From an uncultured Opitutales bacterium (GTDB lineage: Bacteria; Verrucomicrobiota; Verrucomicrobiia; Opitutales; Intestinicryptomonadaceae), in contig CALXLM010000041.1 in NCBI GenBank assembly GCA_944389195.1, forward strand, positions 1-34,332: a stretch of DNA of 34,332 nt. Reading direction: 5' to 3'. This document shows, piece after piece, positions 1 to 8,071 of the stretch. A program made the position numbers and the translations under genes. The notes below the pieces were generated by a model that worked only from the letters and a program-made list of their open reading frames with translations, did no database searches and was not told the DNA's origin. Numbering within the stretch: the first letter of the stretch is position 1; every line of letters begins with the position of its first letter.

Positions 1-1989
1 AGAAGATTTGTCGGCCATACCTAGTTTTAAATACGCAACTGACAGGAAATACCATCCGCGAATAAAATACGCGTCGGCGCGCACCGCTTGGTCAAATAAA
101 GCCGCACTTTCCGCAAGCCTTCCCATCTCGCCCAAGAACAATCCGTAAAGATAATGCGCATGCGCGTTGCTCGGATCGCCATCGCACACCGATTTAAAAA
201 GGCTTTCGGAGCGCGGAAAATCACCCGCCCTAAAAAGCAATATCGCCGATTGAAGTTTTATTTCGGAATTTCCGGGCTCCATGCGCACGGCAGCTACCGC
301 GCTTTTTACCGCGTCATCTGCCCTTCCTTCGGAAAGCATGTATTCGCTCCTCTTTAACGCGCCTATTGGGGAATCGGCATTGAAATCGAGATATTCCATA
401 AGCTCCTCCGTGTTGCGCTTCTCCGTTTTAAAACGCAATCCGGCGTCAATCCTGACAAGGCGCGAAGCGTCGGAGGCAAACGCCCTTTTTATTCTATCAG
501 CATGCGGCAGAAATTCCGCCAGATGTACGCATGCGGCCCTCACGAGCGGATGGCCGCCAGCGTACTCTCTTTCCAAAATTTTCGGTATGTCCGCATCATC
601 CGCGTAGGCGGACAGCTGCTTTAAAATTATGCTTTTCCACGCCGGATTGTCTTCGGACTCCAACAGGTCCAGCAGGTCGTTCTTGTGACCCTCCGAAAGT
701 TGCCCCTCCTGCGACTTGTACAACGCCATCGCCCGCTTGCGCTTATGCAATAAACGCTTTGTCAGATGTCTTTTTTCAAAATTTTCCAAAAGCCATTCGA
801 AATTCCTTTCGGGTTTGCCTGCGTCGATTTTTTCGTGGCATTCCGAGCATGCGTTCGGAATGCCAAGCTCGAGGGTAAGGCGGAGATCGGGAGACGTAAG
901 CCCATGGTCGTATCTCCTGTCCCTTTGCATAAAAAACTTGGTCGGCATATGGCAATCCATGCATTGATCTCCACCGCGCGAATCGTGAAAAGTGTGTTTT
1001 TTAACGTTTATTGTCGGAGCCCCGCTCCTGTTTTTTGCTGAAACGTCGTGGCAAACCATGCAGAGTTTGTTATTTTCAATGGGAGCCGCCGTTTTAAGCG
1101 TGTGCGGATCATGGCAATCCGCGCATGTTATGCCCGCCGCATATTGCCTGCACATCATAAACGAACCGAACATGAAACTTTCAGACTTTACTTTTCCGTC
1201 CTGATAATACGCGGTTTTGTCGTCGGCCAGAACGGGCCTGAAATGGTCGAAATAGTTTTCCCCGACGCGGAATTTGTCGGCGCTAAGCTGTTCCCTTCTG
1301 CTGTGGCACTGCGCGCACGCGTACATAGCATCTTCCCTGGAGGGCCTCCTGTAATTTTTGTTGCCTCCCGCGCATTCCGCGGGCCTGTCCGAGTGGCATT
1401 GCACGCATCTTACTCCGTGTTCGATCCACGAACTTCGGTATAGGCCGTCCGAAATGTCGAAATTTTTTTTGAAGCCGGTCATGTGGCAATAAGCGCAGTT
1501 GGAGTTCCAAGTCATGCCCCCGCCGGACCAATGCCCCCAATCCCCTTTCAGCCTTTTTTCTCCTCCGAAAACGTCGAACAGCTCTCCCGACTCCGAGTCG
1601 ATGGCCGCAGGCAACACCTGGAATCTGCCGCTCCCGCAATCTACAACGGGCTGGCGCAGCGGAGTCTGTCCTATCGCCATTTTTACGGGAAACACGCCGG
1701 ATTTTCCGTTTTCAGATATTTCCACGTTTAAATTTGAACCGGCGTTTTTAAAAGCAAAAGACGATGACGAACACACAACAGGCGCCGGCGGCGCGAATTT
1801 GCCGGCGCTTCCGTCCGAAAGGTCCCCGTTTGCGTAAAAATGCTGCCTGCCCTTAGGCGACGACTTACACGAATCAAATATGTGCCTGTGGCATCCGGCG
1901 CATTCGCCGCAGCTATTTTCAGCGGCGCGCGCGCAAACACCCTTCCCGAAGAGCGCCGAACATGCGACTGCAAACAAAACGAGCCTCAT
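1..1989 (-). CDS. Octaheme c-type cytochrome with C-terminal TPR-like repeats (3' end cut by window)
   Basis: The frame is open from an ATG at 1989 to the window edge, 663 codons without a stop. The N-terminus is a short hydrophobic signal peptide ending near CARAA (residues 19-23), so the protein is exported. Eight CxxCH heme motifs begin at residues 30, 165, 195, 225, 289, 310, 343 and 381. The stretch LGIPNACSECH at the last heme is typical of a widespread family of multiheme cytochromes carrying HEAT/TPR-like repeats. After about residue 400 the sequence becomes helical, and from about 520 it reads as TPR-like pairs (for example HAHYLYGLFLGEMG, then ADAYFIRGWYFLSVAYLKLG). The start overlaps the stop of the upstream sulfatase as ATGA (1986-1989), so translation is coupled. 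Electron transfer in the periplasm is inferred from the hemes. The catalytic role, if any, is unknown. Confidence 0.93.
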   Translation of the reverse strand, partial: MRLVLFAVACSALFGKGVCARAAENSCGECAGCHRHIFDSCKSSPKGRQHFYANGDLSDGSAGKFAPPAPVVCSSSSFAFKNAGSNLNVEISENGKSGVFPVKMAIGQTPLRQPVVDCGSGRFQVLPAAIDSESGELFDVFGGEKRLKGDWGHWSGGGMTWNSNCAYCHMTGFKKNFDISDGLYRSSWIEHGVRCVQCHSDRPAECAGGNKNYRRPSREDAMYACAQCHSRREQLSADKFRVGENYFDHFRPVLADDKTAYYQDGKVKSESFMFGSFMMCRQYAAGITCADCHDPHTLKTAAPIENNKLCMVCHDVSAKNRSGAPTINVKKHTFHDSRGGDQCMDCHMPTKFFMQRDRRYDHGLTSPDLRLTLELGIPNACSECHEKIDAGKPERNFEWLLENFEKRHLTKRLLHKRKRAMALYKSQEGQLSEGHKNDLLDLLESEDNPAWKSIILKQLSAYADDADIPKILEREYAGGHPLVRAACVHLAEFLPHADRIKRAFASDASRLVRIDAGLRFKTEKRNTEELMEYLDFNADSPIGALKRSEYMLSEGRADDAVKSAVAAVRMEPGNSEIKLQSAILLFRAGDFPRSESLFKSVCDGDPSNAHAHYLYGLFLGEMGRLAESAALFDQAVRADAYFIRGWYFLSVAYLKLGMADKSS

Positions 1990-3809
1990 TTAACGCCGTC
2001 GATGTTCTTTTTTTCCAAAGCGGATATTTTTTCATCGTCGGCGCCGAGCAGAGACATCTCCCTTATTATAAAAGTCCTCAGCGCCCGCGACTGCAAGCCG
2101 TCATTAAAATCCAGCAACGACTCAAGCTTTTTTACGGCGGCTTCCCTTTCTCCAAGGTTATACGCGGATATAAGGCAGGCCATCGCCCTGTTGTATTCCT
2201 TGCGGTCCTTGGCGAGCTTTTCCACCTCTCCGCCGACATCGCGAAGCCCCATGTTTAACAGCCCCACCGCGCCCCAATACCTTACGAACGGATTGTCCGA
2301 AGACACCATTTTTCTTATTTTATCCTCGTCGCCATAGTCTCCCTCAGACGCCGTCCACGCCGCCTCGAAAGCCTCGCGGTAGCCGCACTCCTCAGTCCGG
2401 GCGTAATCGTACACAGTCGGATAATCCCTCAAAATCTCGTCGTATGCAAACTCAGGAATTATTCCCAAATCGAAAGCCTCAAGCATCGCCTTTTTAAGGC
2501 GCCGCTTCATATCTTCAAGCAGGAGTTTGCGTGACTCGTCGTGCGCCAGATTCTCCGTCTCGTCTAAGTCTGTTTCCGTGTCGTACAAAAAATGTGCCCC
2601 CTGCGGCTTCCACCAATAGGCGTATTTCGGCTCCAGCAGCATGTTGTCGAAAGCCCTTTTATAAGCGCGCCAACCTGCCTGTCCAAAAGGATATTTTGTG
2701 AATATCATCGGAGTTTTAAAAGCGAAAAAATTTCTTATATACCTTACCTTGCCGTCGGTTATCGCGCGGTTGAAATACGTGAAGCTGTCGAAGCGCGAAG
2801 CCGTAAGAAAAATGTCGGAGTCCTTTTGGGGAATATTCCTCCCAAGAAACGGCTTGCCTTGCATTTGTTCGGGCAGCCTAATTCCGGCAAGATTCAGAAT
2901 CGTAGGCGCCAAATCGGTAAAATCCACAACCCTGTCGGTTATGTCCCCAGTTCTGCCGAAAGGATTGAGGTACTTTAGCTTCTCGGGAATATAGACTATA
3001 AGGGGAACCTGCGTGCCGTCGTTGTTTAAATTGCGTTTCTGGCGGGCGAGAACGCCGCCGTGGTCGGAATAATAGAATATCACAGTGTTGTCCACCACAT
3101 CCTTCGGCTCTTTCATCAAGTCGGAAATTATCTCGCCAACCCTTTTATCCATCGCCTTCAGACAATCGTAATAAACCGCCATGTCGCTTTTTATTTCTGC
3201 AAGCGGCGGAAGATAGCCAGGCATTTCAAGCGAAGCCGGATCGTTTTCAGGCCTCTCAGGAATCAGATTCAGCTTGCGGTTTTTCTCTATCTTTTCAGTA
3301 AACAAATTGCTCTCGTGGGTAATCTCTATATTGAATACTGCCAAAAACGGAGTATCTTTTGACGGACGGTTTTTAAAGTGCGCTCCGGGCTTGCACTCGT
3401 CCCATATCGCCCTATCCTTCATCTTGATGTTGTAATCAGTTTTAAAGGCGTTCGTGCAATAATAGCCCGCCTCCCTAAAATACGCCGGATACGGCTTGAA
3501 CTTCGAAGGCACGGGATAACGCGAGCGCATGTTGTGCGCGCCGAGCGTTGCGGAATTGACGCCCGTTAAAATCGTGGTCCTCGCCACGGCGCAGACGGGG
3601 GCATTTGCGTATGCCTTCTTAAAAACTATCCCGTTTTCGGCAAGCCTGCTCAGATTGGGTGTTTGGCAATGGACGTCGCCGTACATCGGCATGTAGCGCG
3701 CGGAATTGTCTTCGCTTACAATCCACAATATGTTGGGCCGCGGCGGAGCTGAATGAACAGCGCAGTGGCAGCAGCATAAAACAAAAACTATCAGCCTATA
3801 ATATTTCAT
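1986..3809 (-). CDS. Secreted family S1 sulfatase with C-terminal HEAT-like domain
   Basis: This 607-residue protein begins with a signal peptide (about residues 1-21, ending VHSA). The sulfatase fold follows: metal-binding start NILWIVSEDNS (residues 26-36), the formylglycine site region PVCAVAR (71-77, Cys73), and FYYSDHGG in the middle, matching alkaline-phosphatase-superfamily metal ligands. It resembles the N-sulfoglucosamine sulfohydrolase-like branch of S1 sulfatases. The usual maturation motif is C-x-P/A-x-R; here it is C-A-V-A-R, so the proline is valine. After about residue 490 there is a helical extension (NPFVRYWGAVGLLNMG and following) that looks like HEAT repeats. The gene overlaps the upstream sulfatase by ATGA (3806-3809) and the downstream cytochrome by ATGA (1986-1989). 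The substrate, probably a sulfated glycan, cannot be read from the sequence. Confidence 0.93.
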   Translation of the reverse strand: MKYYRLIVFVLCCCHCAVHSAPPRPNILWIVSEDNSARYMPMYGDVHCQTPNLSRLAENGIVFKKAYANAPVCAVARTTILTGVNSATLGAHNMRSRYPVPSKFKPYPAYFREAGYYCTNAFKTDYNIKMKDRAIWDECKPGAHFKNRPSKDTPFLAVFNIEITHESNLFTEKIEKNRKLNLIPERPENDPASLEMPGYLPPLAEIKSDMAVYYDCLKAMDKRVGEIISDLMKEPKDVVDNTVIFYYSDHGGVLARQKRNLNNDGTQVPLIVYIPEKLKYLNPFGRTGDITDRVVDFTDLAPTILNLAGIRLPEQMQGKPFLGRNIPQKDSDIFLTASRFDSFTYFNRAITDGKVRYIRNFFAFKTPMIFTKYPFGQAGWRAYKRAFDNMLLEPKYAYWWKPQGAHFLYDTETDLDETENLAHDESRKLLLEDMKRRLKKAMLEAFDLGIIPEFAYDEILRDYPTVYDYARTEECGYREAFEAAWTASEGDYGDEDKIRKMVSSDNPFVRYWGAVGLLNMGLRDVGGEVEKLAKDRKEYNRAMACLISAYNLGEREAAVKKLESLLDFNDGLQSRALRTFIIREMSLLGADDEKISALEKKNIDGVK

Positions 3810-5461
3810 TCTTCCGAAGCGCCACTAACAGAATCGGTTAAATATTCCTTTTGAAGTTCCTCCCAACGCCTCACCATAAGCGATTTTCTCTCCGGATACC
3901 TCTCAGACAAGTTGAACTGCTCCGCGCGGTCATCGCTTAAATTAAAAAGCCTCCAAGTTTTGTTTTCCGCGGGTTCACGCGTGTTTGAATAAAGAATCTT
4001 CCAATCTCCCATGCGCAGGGCTTTGTTGCCCTCGTGCGAAAAGTATATAAAATCCCTATCCACATTCGAACCGCTTTTTATGTTTTCGGAAATGTCTTTT
4101 CCCGGAAATTTTGGCGCGCCTGAAGACGACCTGTCCTTTTTGATGCCAGCCATGGAAAGAATAGTCGGCATCAAATCTGTTATGTGGGCCGGCGTGCGGT
4201 TTATGGAGCCGGGATTTTTTAGATTGTTTCCCCAAGCGGCAATGAACGGAGTCGATACTCCGCCTTCGTGGGTCCAAACCTTATATTTTCTGAACGGCGT
4301 GTTCGATACGTTTCCCCATCCGGGGCCGAGACAAAGATACGAGCCCTTCGCACCGGGTTCGACGCCGGGATTGTGGTTGTCGCCCCTCACCATTATTTCG
4401 GCGCTCGCGCCGTTGTCGGACAGAAACATCACCACCGTATTGTCGAGCATGCCGAGTTCGTCGAGCTTTTTCAGAACGCGCCCTATTTCGATGTCCATTC
4501 GGTGCACCATCGCGGCATGTATTTCCATCTTTTTTGCCTGAAAGGCTCTTTGCCGAAGCGTCAACGCATTCCATTCGGGTATGTTGAAAACCTCATTGTC
4601 TCCGAACGAATCGACGGCCTTCTGTTTAAAGCGCAAATACGGCGGAGTGTTTCCCCTTTCGACCTTTGAAAGTCTCCAAGTTTCGGGGAAACCGAGCTTC
4701 ATTAGTTTTTCAAAACGCTTTGCCCGCGTCTTTTCCCAGCCCTGGTCGTACTTTCCCCTGTATTCGGCGATGTCAGAAGCGGACGCCTGCAGGGGAAAAT
4801 GCGGAACAATATATGCAAGATACGCAAAAAACGGCTTGTCCTTCCAGTTTGCCGCATGTTCCGATATGAACGACAGCATGTAATCAGTTATGGCAATTGT
4901 GGAATAATATTTTTGCCTGTCACCCACAGGCGGCAGCGGCACGTCGTCGAGATAATGGATTTTCGGATTAAAATTGCGGTCGTGGTCGTCTATCAAATAA
5001 GACCTGTCGAACCCCGCGTCGGCAATGGCCCTTTTTAACGGATATACATGCCATTTCCCCGAATGGTAGCTTTTGTAGCCCCCCTCCTTCAAGAGGTGCG
5101 CTATGGAACGCGCCCATCGGGGATATTTTTTCAAGTTGGGCTCAACCCCGAGCTGGGTGTGGTGGTATCCGCACATCAATGCCGATCTCGACGTCCAGCA
5201 GCGCGCCGTGTTGTAAAAGTCGGTATATCTCACTCCGCGCGAAGCCAGGCCGTCGAGGTTGGGTGTTTTTATTTCCCCGCCGTAGCAGCCCAAATCGGAA
5301 TATCCCAAATCGTCGGCAACTATGACCAAAAAATTGGGTTTTTCGGACTTTGCTCCCGCTGCGGCCGCAAACAAAGCAAAAACGGCAAAAATAAAACATT
5401 TTGCCGCTTCCGGCATAAAGCCGAAAATCCCGCACGCATTGCGTTCACCTATACGTTCCAT
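3806..5461 (-). CDS. Secreted family S1 arylsulfatase-like protein
   Basis: The first gene of the sulfatase-cytochrome operon encodes about 551 residues. Sulfatase hallmarks are NFLVIVADDLGYSDLGCYGG near the N-terminus, the second signature GYKSYHSGKWH, LSDNGAS, and THEGG with a following basic region. The formylglycine site reads C-W-T-S-R (bases 5186-5200), where C-x-P-S-R is expected, so threonine replaces proline. Three starts are possible: GTG 5464, ATG 5461 and ATG 5416. I chose 5461 because GGGGA lies 6 bases upstream. A start at 5416 would give the neatest signal peptide (MPEAAKCFIFAVFALFAAAAGA). Either way the protein has an export signal. It ends in a four-base overlap with the next sulfatase. 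Hydrolysis of sulfate esters on glycans is inferred from the family. Confidence 0.92.
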   Translation of the reverse strand: MERIGERNACGIFGFMPEAAKCFIFAVFALFAAAAGAKSEKPNFLVIVADDLGYSDLGCYGGEIKTPNLDGLASRGVRYTDFYNTARCWTSRSALMCGYHHTQLGVEPNLKKYPRWARSIAHLLKEGGYKSYHSGKWHVYPLKRAIADAGFDRSYLIDDHDRNFNPKIHYLDDVPLPPVGDRQKYYSTIAITDYMLSFISEHAANWKDKPFFAYLAYIVPHFPLQASASDIAEYRGKYDQGWEKTRAKRFEKLMKLGFPETWRLSKVERGNTPPYLRFKQKAVDSFGDNEVFNIPEWNALTLRQRAFQAKKMEIHAAMVHRMDIEIGRVLKKLDELGMLDNTVVMFLSDNGASAEIMVRGDNHNPGVEPGAKGSYLCLGPGWGNVSNTPFRKYKVWTHEGGVSTPFIAAWGNNLKNPGSINRTPAHITDLMPTILSMAGIKKDRSSSGAPKFPGKDISENIKSGSNVDRDFIYFSHEGNKALRMGDWKILYSNTREPAENKTWRLFNLSDDRAEQFNLSERYPERKSLMVRRWEELQKEYLTDSVSGASEE

Positions 5462-5537
5462 CACGCGTCCCCGAATAAAATATGCAACTGCTCAAAAATA
5501 CAGGCCGAAAAGCCGACCCAAACCGCTTTATATTTTT

Positions 5538-5567
5538 ATATTACCTTTATACCCCGCCGCTTGTCCA
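5538..5567 (-). promoter_or_regulatory. Candidate sigma-70 promoter of the sulfatase-cytochrome operon
   Basis: On the minus strand TGGACA (plus 5562-5567) and TAATAT (plus 5538-5543) are separated by 18 bases. This matches the TTGACA/TATAAT consensus at 5 and 4 positions respectively. It lies about 75 bases upstream of the preferred start of the first sulfatase, in an AT-rich patch. It is a sequence match only. Confidence 0.4.
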
Positions 5568-5756
5568 TAATTTTTGCATCTTTTTAAGTAAACCGTTTAA
5601 ACGCATGAACACCTTTACGCATCCGGCGCGACGGACGGATTTAGCGTTTCCGCCGGCATAAATCGAACCATTCGTCCGCAGCATGGGCAAAGTTTAAATT
5701 CACCGCGGAAGGCAAATGCGAAACGTCGGCCCACCGCGAAAACAAATATTCCAGAG

Positions 5757-5779
5757 TGAAAACCGCAACTCCGCCGGTT
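5757..5779 (-). terminator. Weak hairpin after the ABC exporter gene
   Basis: Directly after the TAG stop (minus strand) the sequence AACCG, a 9-base loop, CGGTTTTC can form a 5-base-pair stem followed by a short T run. The stem is short, so termination here is doubtful. Confidence 0.3.
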
Positions 5780-7519
5780 CTACTTCGCAGCTTGTTTTTC
5801 GTAGAGCTTTTTATACTCGGGACAATCTTTCATAAGCTCTTCGTGCGACCCGTACCCGACGATCGAGCCTTCCTTAAAAACGATTATTTTCTGCACGTTC
5901 CGTATAGTGCTGAACCTGTGGGCTATTATGATCATGGTTCTGCCCTTCATCAGCAAATCGACGGCCTTTTGAATGTACGCTTCGCTGTTTACGTCCAATG
6001 CGGAAGTGGCCTCGTCCAGCACTATAAAAGGGGGATTCTTCAAAAAGACCCTCGCCAGCGCTATCCTCTGCTTTTGCCCTCCAGACAGCCTGTCGCCCCT
6101 CTCACCCACAACGGTGTCGTATCCGTCGTCCAACGCATTTATGAACTCGTGGGCGCACGCCATTTCAGCCGCGGCCTCAACTTCGGCGCGGGAGGCGCCG
6201 GGTTTCGCCAAAAGTATGTTGTTGTACACCGTGTCGTTAAAAAGAACCGGATACTGCGGAACGCTTCCAAGATTCGCCACCAAATCTGAGTACGAAATGT
6301 CCCTCAAATCGACACCGTCGATTTTTACCGAGCCCGAAACAGGATCGTAAAGGCGCATTGCAAGGCGCGCAAAAGTGCTTTTCCCGGCTCCGCTCTCGCC
6401 GACAAGCGCGCAACTTGTCCCCGCGGGTATCGTTATGTTGACTCCGCTTAAGACCTCCCTGTTGTTATACGCAAAATTAACGCCATCGAAACACAACTCT
6501 CCCCTAATCTTTCCAATTCTTACGGGATTTTCCGGCTCGGGCACGCTTGTCTTATAGTCAAGAATATCGCAAACCCTTTCTATAAGCGGCATTATTTTTA
6601 CAAAATCCGTACACATTCTTATCACGCGCTTTACCGGATCTATCGTAAAATAGAGAGCAATCCCTATGGCCGAAAACGTCGGAAAATCAATTCCGCCGAA
6701 ATAGGCGTACACAAATGTCACCGAAACCATAGACGCCGCCAAAAACTCCATAAACGGCTGCTGCATAAGTTCGTATTTCGCCATTTTTAGGGAGTACCAT
6801 TTGACCTCCCCGTTCATCGCGTCGAACTTTTCAATCTGAGGCTTCTGCAATCCGAACACCCTGACCTCGTGCGCGGCGTCCAGATTTTCGCCGAAAAGCT
6901 GTGCCATGTCGCTTAGCCTCACCTGAGCTTTTCCCGCATAGCGCTTCATATTTTTGCGGATCATCTGAACCGGCATTATGCAAAACGGAACCGCCGCAAG
7001 GAATATCAAGAGAAAAACCACCTGCCCTTTCGTATAGCACAAATAGAGCAGAAAACCCAACGCCCCCACAACCTGCAACGGCTGGCGAAACACTTCCGAA
7101 GAAAACGAAAGCAGCACGTTCTGAATCGAAACGGTGTCGCTCGTAAGCCTGGTAAGAAGGTCGCCGGAGGTAAACTTGTCGAAAAAAGCGACAGGATATC
7201 CCTGAATTCTTTGAAATATGTCCTGCTTAAGGCGGCGGAGAACATCGACCGAAGCGTATGTCATTAAATATCCGCTTATATATCCGAAAACGGCCCGCAG
7301 GGCAAAAATCGTCGGCAAAAGCATTGCGATGCCCACGACATACCAAAACGACTGGCTTTCGGGCGCCCTTTCCATAAAGATTTTCCGCAAAACCTTGTCG
7401 AATATTATAGGCATTCCGAAGCCGCTGCACGCGCCGAACAACGCTCCGAAAATTACTGCCGCAACCAACTGCGGCAGACACGGCTTTACATATACGAAAA
7501 ATCTCAACAGCTTTTTCAT
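5780..7519 (-). CDS. ABC transporter, fused permease and ATPase (MsbA/lipid exporter type)
   Basis: The 579-residue protein has the standard half-transporter layout. About six membrane helices occupy residues 15-320, and a C-terminal nucleotide-binding domain follows. Walker A is GESGAGKS (374-381), the Q-loop glutamine is near 422, the signature is LSGGQ (478-482), Walker B is FIVLDE (498-503) and the H-loop histidine is near 534. All catalytic residues are present. Length and order fit the MsbA-like family of homodimeric exporters, which move lipid A precursors or drugs across the inner membrane. MsbA is the best guess for a Gram-negative host, but no LPS genes flank it, so the substrate is unproven. 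It appears to be transcribed alone: 552 bases separate it from the next gene upstream on the same strand. Confidence 0.93.
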   Translation of the reverse strand: MKKLLRFFVYVKPCLPQLVAAVIFGALFGACSGFGMPIIFDKVLRKIFMERAPESQSFWYVVGIAMLLPTIFALRAVFGYISGYLMTYASVDVLRRLKQDIFQRIQGYPVAFFDKFTSGDLLTRLTSDTVSIQNVLLSFSSEVFRQPLQVVGALGFLLYLCYTKGQVVFLLIFLAAVPFCIMPVQMIRKNMKRYAGKAQVRLSDMAQLFGENLDAAHEVRVFGLQKPQIEKFDAMNGEVKWYSLKMAKYELMQQPFMEFLAASMVSVTFVYAYFGGIDFPTFSAIGIALYFTIDPVKRVIRMCTDFVKIMPLIERVCDILDYKTSVPEPENPVRIGKIRGELCFDGVNFAYNNREVLSGVNITIPAGTSCALVGESGAGKSTFARLAMRLYDPVSGSVKIDGVDLRDISYSDLVANLGSVPQYPVLFNDTVYNNILLAKPGASRAEVEAAAEMACAHEFINALDDGYDTVVGERGDRLSGGQKQRIALARVFLKNPPFIVLDEATSALDVNSEAYIQKAVDLLMKGRTMIIIAHRFSTIRNVQKIIVFKEGSIVGYGSHEELMKDCPEYKKLYEKQAAK

Positions 7520-7610
7520 GGGCGATTATGTTTTCCCCGAAAGATTGCGTTTAGTCAAGTTTTTACAATTCCCACAGAAAGGCGTTGCTTTCGCGCGCCC
7601 CGTATGAAAA

Positions 7611-7634
7611 AAAACGCAGGTGCACCCCCGCACC
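7611..7634 (-). terminator. Hairpin followed by a T run (minus strand)
   Basis: On the minus strand GGTGC, a 6-base loop, GCACC form a stem, then TGCG and a run of eight T. It would end leftward transcripts before the ABC exporter. The stem is only five pairs and the T run starts four bases after it, so this is tentative. Confidence 0.3.
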
Positions 7635-7945
7635 ACCCGATTTTCCGCAAAACTTTCCTCCGCCATAACGGCGCCGCAGCAGAACAAACTACATAGCAAT
7701 AAAGCGCGGAATTTCCGTATCTATCAATCGCAATCGGCGACCGTATTCCGTACCACGCGGCGTGCGCGCGGAATTTTCATGCGGCAAATGCAAATAAAAA
7801 AAACGACCTTGCGCAATAAGCTAAAAGTATTTCAAAGCGCTATAAGAATATTTAGCTCCAAGCTCTTTAATTTTAATTCCAAGCTCTTAATTTTCTAAAG
7901 TGCGCCATGTGTCGCCTCACCACCCAATCCCCAAAATCCACTGTG

Positions 7946-7990
7946 AAAAAATCAGATTTTTTATAGCGGATTTTGATAAAGAAAATCCGC
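7946..7990 (-). terminator. Double hairpin downstream of the RNA-binding protein gene
   Basis: About 80 bases after the stop of the RRM gene, GCGGATTTT (7966-7974) and AAAATCCGC (7982-7990) form a perfect 9-pair stem with a 7-base loop. It is followed on the minus strand by a second, AT-only palindrome (AAAAAATC, one base, GATTTTTT, 7946-7962) that supplies T-rich sequence. A termination or RNA-stabilising role is likely. Confidence 0.5.
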
Positions 7991-8071
7991 GCTCTATCTG
8001 CATACCGGTAAGGCGGTGGCGCGGTGACTTAAACAAAACAGGCTCTATGGATAACTCCGAAACGAAATTTA

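Larger units (their letters stand above)
5462..5779. other. Gene-free region between the sulfatase operon and the ABC exporter gene
   Basis: About 318 bases hold no convincing gene. The left half is AT-rich and carries the candidate promoter of the minus-strand sulfatase operon and the 8-base palindrome GTTTAAAC. The right end contains a weak hairpin directly after the ABC exporter stop codon. No operator or riboswitch was recognised. Confidence 0.6.
7520..8071. other. 552-base gene-free region with hairpins and a short direct repeat
   Basis: No credible gene lies here on either strand; short open frames such as 7620-7898 have no ribosome site or recognisable product. The region contains hairpins at 7611-7634 and 7946-7990 (listed separately). 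It also has a near-identical pair TCCAAGCTCTTTAATTTT (7857-7874) and TCCAAGCTCTTAATTTT (7878-7894). It must include the promoter of the ABC exporter, which I could not pin down, and may hold the 3' end of the RNA-binding protein transcript. Confidence 0.6.

Noticed and set aside
7620-7898. 92-codon open frame in the long gap
   Set aside because: No ribosome site, no hydrophobic or domain pattern, and it runs through hairpins and repeats.
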